Source: Clavulina sp. PMI_390
Lineage: Eukaryota > Basidiomycota > Agaricomycetes > Cantharellales > Hydnaceae
Assembly (NCBI GenBank): GCA_015039315.1
Contig: WIDE01000062.1
Location: 124,001 to 188,000 of the forward strand
Direction of reading: 5' to 3'
DNA: 64,000 bases
The notes beneath the pieces are model-generated. The model did no database searches. It saw only the letters and a list, made by a program, of their open reading frames with translations, and was not told the origin of the DNA. Positions 57,540 through 64,000 of the stretch are shown here, piece by piece. The translations under genes and the position numbers were made by a program. Within the stretch, counting starts at the first letter, position 1. Each line of letters begins with the position of its first letter.

Positions 57540-57982
57540 TCACTTCTGGAAACCGCGCGCGCGACTCCTGGGTTAATACTGTCTCCCCACAGCATTTCTT
57601 CGCCATCCGCATGCCTGAGACCCGAGTTGTTCCAAAGCCATCTGATCTGTCATCTCATGGCCCCATTCCAGCAGATAATCTTCTCCAAATGCGTATCTCA
57701 ATTTGGGTGGCAGTTCTTCCTATGATATTGTTGTCCCTGCGATCAAAGGTGACATTGGCGTTGATTTCAACTCCACCCACGGCATCTTTTGTCCGTGGAC
57801 GGGCCGATGCCTGCTACCGGCACCGTTCTCGGATGTGGAGAGGTATGGGTACAAGTACTACGTTATGATGCGTACAACCACGACAGCGACGACGACGACG
57901 ATACGTCAAGTAACAACCACAGTGCCGTTCCATGACTAGGAAGGCATTATGTGGATACTTGATAGTAGATCCTGTCGATTAG
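57540..57982 (+). pseudogene. C-terminal relic of a fourth F-box array gene
   Basis: This fragment matches the C-terminal part of array gene 1, with frame changes. Matching pieces are RDSWVNTVSPQHFF (gene 1 has RGSWINTSPDYLF), then in other frames SYDIVVPA, GIFCPWTGRCLLPAPFSDVERYGY (gene 1 has CAWAGRWLLPTPFTNVEKDGY) and the terminal RKALCGYLIVDPVD before TAG at 57980-57982. It also carries a short Thr-coding ACG/ACA repeat. No 5' part is present. It lies between array genes 2 and 3, as expected from unequal crossing-over or deletion within a tandem array. Confidence 0.78.
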
Positions 57983-58020
57983 CTGAGATGGTGGCTCAGC
58001 GCGAACCCAATCTAAGTGGT

Positions 58021-58026
58021 CACGTG
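58021..58026. promoter_or_regulatory. CACGTG E-box, F-box array gene 3
   Basis: TCACGTGC lies 91 bp before the start of array gene 3. Confidence 0.45.
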
Positions 58027-58111
58027 CACGGGAAGCAGAATCTGACTCGGCTCGACCGGCTGAGGCTGAACCAATACTGGCATTTAGTAGCCCTTCACGC
58101 CGGGCACCGAT

Positions 58112-59788
58112 ATGGTCGGAACTATCAGCAACCTTCCACTTGACATTCTAGTCATGATTATCGAGAATCTCGATATATGTTCAGCAACCTGTCTGTCAAT
58201 GGTGAGTGAGTTGCTTTACTAATCAGTGAGTCGTCACCTGCTCAATCATGAGGCTATGTGAACTGCTAGACATCTCGTACGATTCACGAGACTGTGTATT
58301 GTAGACCGAGCTCACTCGCTATCGTTCGAAATTGCCTCGAAAAGGAGAAGATTCCACTAGCGTCGTTCCCATTATCATTGATGGACCCGCTTGCTATCAT
58401 CAATCTTGCCACTCGGCGGCATCGCTTCTCTTCGATGCTGAAAAAGATCGATCTAAATGAACCAGTGCTACCGAAAGGCAAACGCATCGACATTAACCTT
58501 TGCTACCCAAATATTACTGCTGCCCACAAAGCTGCGCTACCATCGGACAAGATTGTTCGAATAGCGCGTGCGATGAGGCCAGCAATTTTCCCTGGTGGAC
58601 GTTGGATCGCTGTGGTCTCGAGACAAAGCTCACAGTGGCATTTCTTGTGCTATGACGTTCAGATGCCGGTGATGGATCACTTGTACCATCCAGTCATTGT
58701 GATCGATTTGCCCGTCGAGCCCGTCGAGATCTCTGACATATATATCACATGTATTGAGTACTCCTCGAAGGACTCTTCATTTGGCGTCACACTTTCATCT
58801 GAGCCACCTCGTGAGGATCGTAGAAACTCTACCTCAAACACGTGAGTGAGGTTGGTCCAGTTTCTCAGGTTCTGCATTTAATGACGGTTGCGGGGATAGT
58901 TGGAACTTCTTCTTTCGCCTACACATTCAACATAAAACCCATAGACTTTCCTACTCTGTTTTTCCACTTCCTGCCTTCGATACCGACATGAACTGGCGCA
59001 TTGATTTATCTGGCGACTATGTCTTCTTCGAGGCATTCGAAACTTCAGCCGCATGTTTATGGGATTGGAGAAATAATCTCATATCGCAAGCCGTTCACCC
59101 TCCAGCAGTGCTGGAGAGCCTGAGTCGAAGAGGACGATTTATCCTTGGTTCCAATGGTAAACTGATCCATCTTGATGGTGAGGTAGCTGGCGTTACCCTT
59201 AACCTTTGGTTCAAAATTTGGACACAGCTGAGCAGGGTTGATTCAGCGGGAAAAAATCCTCTCCGCCTCCTCAGGCACGAGTCCTTAGAGCATCGCTTTC
59301 TTTCTATCACGATTGCGATGGATCCCCCAACAGTGTCTATTGAACTGGACACTTGGACCGAGACTGAGAACGAAATCCTCATGCGTGTCATTGTCCAGTC
59401 GGCGTCCTGGAAACAGGAGTATTTGTTTGTGACGATGGACAAAGAAACATACACACCTCGGTGCTTTCATCATGATGTCATGCGGAGCACGACTCAAGAA
59501 GCACTCAGGATGCGAACATCTGGGCGGTTTCGTTTCATCCACTACATCCCTCGAATGATAACAATCACATTCCCATTCTTCGCAGACCGAATGCTCTCCA
59601 TCCCCAGAAGAGAAGGGGACCTCATGGCCGGCAAACGTGCTGGCAATCCACATGCCTTTTGTGCGCGATCAGGCCGTTTGTTATTATCAATTGAACGATC
59701 CAAGGAGGGTGATCATGCAGTCAATCCATCTGCTTCAGAACACGGATATAATTTCAAATCCGTCTCTATAATCCAAGTTTTGGATTGA
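58112..59788 (+). CDS. F-box protein, plus-strand array gene 3 (intact)
   Basis: This is a 516-aa F-box protein, the shortest and most divergent of the array. Exons are 58112-58201, 58270-58841 and 58900-59788, at the same intron positions as gene 2. It starts directly at the F-box, MVGTISNLPLDILVMIIENLDI, then after intron 1 TSRTIHETV, matching TSRSIYDIV of gene 2. Further matches are EKEKIPLASFPLSLMD, PKGKRIDINLCYPN, PGGRWIAVVS, WHFLCYDVQMPV and, in exon three, MNWRIDLSGDYVFFE. The C-terminus lacks the YIVVDPLE ending and stops after FKSVSIIQVLD, so the last exon has either decayed at its end or been truncated. Role as an SCF adaptor is inferred from the F-box only. Confidence 0.82.
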
Positions 59789-59889
59789 GCTATGCAAGGT
59801 AAAAGGTGATCCTAATTTGTCCGTCCTCAGGTCCTGTACCCCTTCAATAGTATACAGACAGTAATGAAGCAAATTTTCGTCTTTCTTGC

Positions 59890-62800
59890 TCATTCGATCT
59901 CTCCATTGGCATCTTCATCCTCTTCGTCGACCCTCCCGTTAGAATTTTCAAGCACCACATCATGCCCCGCCTCGCCAGGTGATGGCGCTACGACCTTCAA
60001 GCCCGATGCACTGGCGTTTGAGCTTGAGGCAGATCTTGTCAAATCGTACCTCGAACCCGAACCCACACCCGTAAGTCCCATACCTACGCCAGAAATAGTC
60101 CGCGGTCGCGTTCCTACGGCGGGCCCACCATAAGAGAGCGTACGCGCTCGCGTCCAACCGGGGAGGGCATGTGAAGCATGAGATTGAGACAGGGGTGGCG
60201 AGAGAGCAGGTGATAGTGATGCTGAAGGATAGCCGAGGCCAATGCCATCCGGCATGGAGGACACCCCTGAGACGGGTGGTGTGCCAGCATAATGCTGTTG
60301 CGACTGGAACGGCATCGCGATCCGGAAGTCGAGTGTTTTCACCACGTCGTCTGGAGTACTCGCGCTTCCTCTCCGCAATCGTAGAGATGTGGTGGAGGTC
60401 GAAGAGCGGAGGGACGGGCTTGTCATTACTGTCCCGAAGCTTGCGCCGCCTCCGACCGGGGTACTCGCTCGTGGGCCTCGTGATGCCGGTCGCGGCGAGA
60501 ACCAACGCGTCCATCCACCCTGCTCCGGCTCTGCCTCGAGGTTCTGTTCAGCCGCAGATGAGATTGGTGATGTTGAATTAGAGTTGTCCTCGGTAGGAGG
60601 GGCCAGGGTTGCTTGGTGAAGTGCAAACTTGATAGTGGCGATATCATGCTGGAGATCATCAAGCTTGCGCGCAAAGAGTGCGCGAGTTGCCGATGTCGTT
60701 GACGCAGGGCTCGATTCATCTAAAAAGGCTTCAATCTCGGAGGTTGAGGGTGCTAAGGATAACATCGGCCCAGACACCCGCAAGAGCGTCTTGTATCCTT
60801 CAGCAAGGCGCATATCATCTGCTGCACGAATCTCGAGCTCGACCATAGCGTCCTCGGCGTAATCATCCAGACGCTCGATCGCAGGAAGCATCATGCTACC
60901 TGTGGATGAGGAATTCCGTGATAACCAGTCGTTTTTCATGGATGCAAGGCTCTTGTGGCACTCTCGGAGTTGGCGTTGGAGCGTCTCGTACCGGTCTGTG
61001 ACGGCATCAAGCCTGGTTAATAGTTGTTGTGTTTCGTCATCAACTGCTTCTTGCACTGGCGGGGGAACAGCAGCCACGACAACATTTGAGGGTGATTGTG
61101 GCGATGCTGATGACGCTGGACCCTCGGTCGCCGGCTGCAACGTGGCCTCAGGGAGCTCGAGCTCTGCTGAAGACATTGTTTCCGAGTTCGACTCTGACTC
61201 TGATACAGAGTCCTTCATAGGAGGTTCCTCAGGAGTTGAAAGGGTTGCAGAGGGTTCAATGCTCAGGGCCTGATCCTCCATAAGAGGGAGATCTCGAGGC
61301 TCAGGATCAGAGTCGGGGAGGGTCAAACTGACAACGGGAGGAGGGGTGTGAAGAATGACGGGGATGGGTATTGGTGCAACGAGCTCGGGCGTTGGTGCCG
61401 ATATGGTGTCTGATTTAGGTGGAGGGACGAGAGGAGAGGACACATGTATAATGGGCGGAGCGTCGTCGTGTGCTGGAGGGGGTGGAGCAGGTGATGACGG
61501 CAGCGATGAGCCCGCAGTGGACGTGGATACGGGCGCTGAGGACGAGCTGTATAGTTCGCTGGAAGGGGCTTCCAGCTCCTCTGGTCGATTGGAAGGGGAT
61601 ACAGTCTTTCCGTTGGTTGTGATCAGCGGGCCTGAGCTCTGCACGGTTGTTTGGTTAACTGCCTGCCCGAGTTTTGGTGGAGGTGGTGGAGCAGGGGAGG
61701 CAGCAGTTGGGAGTAGGGCTAACTGTCGCATAAGCTCGAGCCGACCTTCCGTCTCCGATTGAAGATTGGCCAGCAAAGAAGAGAGCGTGTCCTGAGCGAG
61801 GACCAATCGTGCTATTGAGCCATCTGCTAGCTCAGCTTCTGGTGATGACGCTGAAGGGACAGAAGAAGGCCCATCTATAGCGCTCAGCACGTCGGATGCC
61901 ATGGCCAACAGTCTCCTTAGCGACATCATAGCGGGCAACTCGACGCCATTGCCGGTGCCATTGCCTTGCTGCTTCTCGTGCTCATCCACCATGCTCGCCT
62001 GCACTTCCCCTGCACGCCTCACCCACCGCCTCAGACCCTCTACGAGTTTCTCCTCCCTAACTAGCAAGCCCATCCGAAGCGCGATCTCGCGCCTACGGCC
62101 GTATGTCGCGCGCGAGATATCCTGCGTCGCTTCCTCAAGGGCTTTCCGTAAACGCTCGTTCTGCGCGCGCTCGTTCGCCAGGGTACGTTCCGCTTGGGAA
62201 AGGCGCGCTGTGAGTGTTGAGAGTGTTGAGGCGTGCCGAGCTTTAGTCGACTGTAGAGCAGATTGTAGAAGGTTGGTGGAGGACTGAGAGAAGGACCTGT
62301 GTGTATAGTAAGGCGAATTTAGGGATAAGTTATGAAGAGTGGACTGCAAATGAGAACGAACATGTATCGAGAGACGAGCTTTGCGGCTCCTACATCATCA
62401 GCGCGCACTTTTGCTAGCTCGAGCTCCGTTTCGGCCAGTCTCTGGCGATCATGCTCCCCGGTCTCGCTTAACGCCTCGATCTCGGCCTTCGCAGAGTCGA
62501 GTTGGGCGTGTAGGTCGGCGAGAGATGCATGGAGGCGCGTCGTTTCGGATGACATGTCCGTAACGAGCTGTTGCAGGCCATGACGGCCTTCTAACATGGA
62601 TTTGAGGGGATCGGCGTTTGCACTTGTCGTCGTGGCGGCAGCGGAAGAGATGGGTTGAGAGGAAGCATTGGATTCGGATGGACGTTGTGGGGCATGAGAG
62701 TCGCCATTGGTAGTAGTTCCGTTCGGGTGAGCGCTTCCATTGGCATAAGGGACGGATGTGCTCTTCCTGCCTTCGAGCTTCTTGACGAGATCCGCATATT

Positions 62801-63426
62801 CGCGGACGACGTAGTCGCTCATGTTGCGCTCCTCGATCGCTTGTCGTAACGCGAGATGGACTTCCCTTCCCTCTTCGCGCGTTCGCTCTTCCCGTTTGCG
62901 CGCTTCCTCTGCCGCGCGTCTTGACGCTGCATCTGTATGTTCGAGTCGCGCATTCAATGAGCGGAGGTCGGCAATGACGCGATTTTGCGCGACTAGATCA
63001 TTTTCTGTCGCGATAAGCTGTTCTTGGATGCGCGCGAGGACGAGGTCGGTTTGCTCCTGGGTCGTTTGGGCTGAGGTGCTGAGGGGATCATCGGAATCAG
63101 ACGGGTGGGCGCGCAATGTGGCCACTTCTTGTTCTAGTTGCGCATTATGTTGGGAGACAAGACGGGATGTTTCTTGAGTTGCAGCAAACTCGACGGCTTG
63201 CCTTTGTAGTTGCAGACCAGACGAGTGGGCTGCATGCTATTTTCAAATGCACATGCGTGCATGCCGCAGCAGAGGAAAGTAGTGAGCTCGTTATGAGGCG
63301 TTGGGATTATCACTTCCATTAATAACTCACCTCGTAATGATTTACAGCGGCGCGTAAGGATGCTAACTCTTTGAGGAGCGGGTGCTCCGAATCGAGACCA
63401 AGATTGAGATTTGGGTCCTGGGACAT
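59890..63426 (-). CDS. Large coiled-coil protein (hypothetical)
   Basis: This is an 1125-aa protein of unknown function. Exons on minus are 63426-63331, 63236-62362 and 62296-59890; phases join exactly, which ties what look like two separate ORFs into one gene. Residues from about 20 to 330 and again from about 330 to 450 are rich in Glu/Arg/Ala/Leu with heptad-like spacing (for example RRAAEEARKREERTREEGREV and RLSQAERTLANERAQNERLRKALEEA), as in extended coiled coils. A Pro/Ser/Thr-rich disordered region follows (about 500-700), then another helical block near DAVTDRYETLQRQLRECHKSLASMKNDWLSR, and a Ser/Gly-rich tail with RTRTLSYGG and RPRTISGVG, which look like basophilic-kinase sites. The end is acidic. 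Such architecture suits a scaffold of septa, spindle poles or cortex, but nothing specific is shown. Confidence 0.82.
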
Positions 63427-64000
63427 TTTGGATGCCTCGACGGAGGAACTCGAGGGAGGTGTATCAGCGAGTAGGTCAGATTCGCTCTCTAATCATCACA
63501 AGCAGTGTTCCAAGAGCGGTGGAGGGTAAAAATCGGCGAGCACGATGCTGGGCACCGTTACAGTGACAGCGAGGGTGTGCGGACCGTGGGAAGAAACCTC
63601 GAACGTGTTCCAAGTCGTCTCTCTCATCCCCAAACACATTTGCGCTGATTAGGATGCCTGGTACTAGGTTTTCACTGGCCGCCTTTTTTTTTTTTTAAAA
63701 AAAAATATATATATATAGCTCAGGTGCTCATGTTGGCATCTGGTTCAGTTTGGTTGATTATCTCATCATTCCCAGAAGAAAATCTCTAAACCCACATTCC
63801 TGACCATCACCAGCAGCCGATTGTATCGAGCGATTAGCCGGGAGTCTTGCGTTTGCTTTCTGGTCGCCGCCATCAACTCCCCATACCATTATTGTCCAGA
63901 AACTATTTCGTGTGGTGTGAGCGCATAAATTCAAATGGCACTGCCCATAACGTGACAAGAAGGCAGTGTTGAAGATGTCCGAGAGACAAACCGCTTCGAA
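63427..64000. other. Right-edge intergenic sequence with T/A/TA low-complexity tract
   Basis: This is the upstream region of the coiled-coil gene. No gene is recognised to the window edge. Confidence 0.5.
63684..63717. repeat. T13-A9-(TA)n low-complexity tract
   Basis: A run of thirteen T is followed by nine A and about six TA units; it could form a hairpin or mark the end of an old retroposed or MITE sequence, but no element is recognised. Confidence 0.85.

Noticed and set aside
61029..61762. Plus-strand ORFs of 63-135 aa within the coiled-coil gene
   Set aside because: They are antisense shadows of its Pro/Ser/Thr-rich region with mirrored low-complexity composition.

Overview
The window looks like the nuclear genome of a filamentous basidiomycete, most likely a plant-matter-decaying or plant-associated Agaricomycete. 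Genes are broken by many short GT-AG introns (mostly 50-70 nt), the CDS order mixes both strands, and the content includes AA9 lytic polysaccharide monooxygenases, a chitinase with a CBM5/12-like module, MCT-type major facilitator transporters and expanded F-box families. No genus is assigned. All exon models were built by hand from splice signals, reading-frame continuity and comparison between paralogs inside the window.

Left third (1-18 kb): the 3' end of one AA9 LPMO, a short-chain dehydrogenase, an NmrA-like protein, a small orphan membrane protein, a DUG3-type amidotransferase, two tandem MCT-like transporters with the same 11-exon layout, a SLC40/ferroportin-like transporter and a second, complete AA9 LPMO. 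A MITE-like inverted-repeat element lies at about 18.4-18.65 kb.

Middle (19-40 kb): mostly conserved housekeeping genes: HEL2/ZNF598-type ribosome-quality-control ligase, threonine aldolase, mitochondrial nuclease NUC1, mitoribosomal protein mL46 and V-ATPase subunit H (the last two share a 144-bp divergent promoter), then a GH18 chitinase. Long gene-poor stretches surround them, and a second orphan membrane protein sits at 34.6 kb.

Right third (40-64 kb): a segmentally duplicated block on the minus strand in which an F-box gene is followed by an orphan membrane-protein gene. It exists in three versions, one of which has lost the membrane gene by deletion. One F-box copy and one membrane copy carry nonsense codons, and an assembly gap lies inside a third gene. 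After a conserved RRM-R3H protein (PIN4-like), a second, unrelated F-box array follows on the plus strand (three genes plus one relic). The window ends with a 1125-aa coiled-coil protein.

The most notable signal is a family of four small, intron-rich, multi-pass membrane proteins with shared SPYHA-like and FRFNLW-like motifs. I do not recognise this family. Two of its members are physically coupled to F-box genes in the duplicated module.
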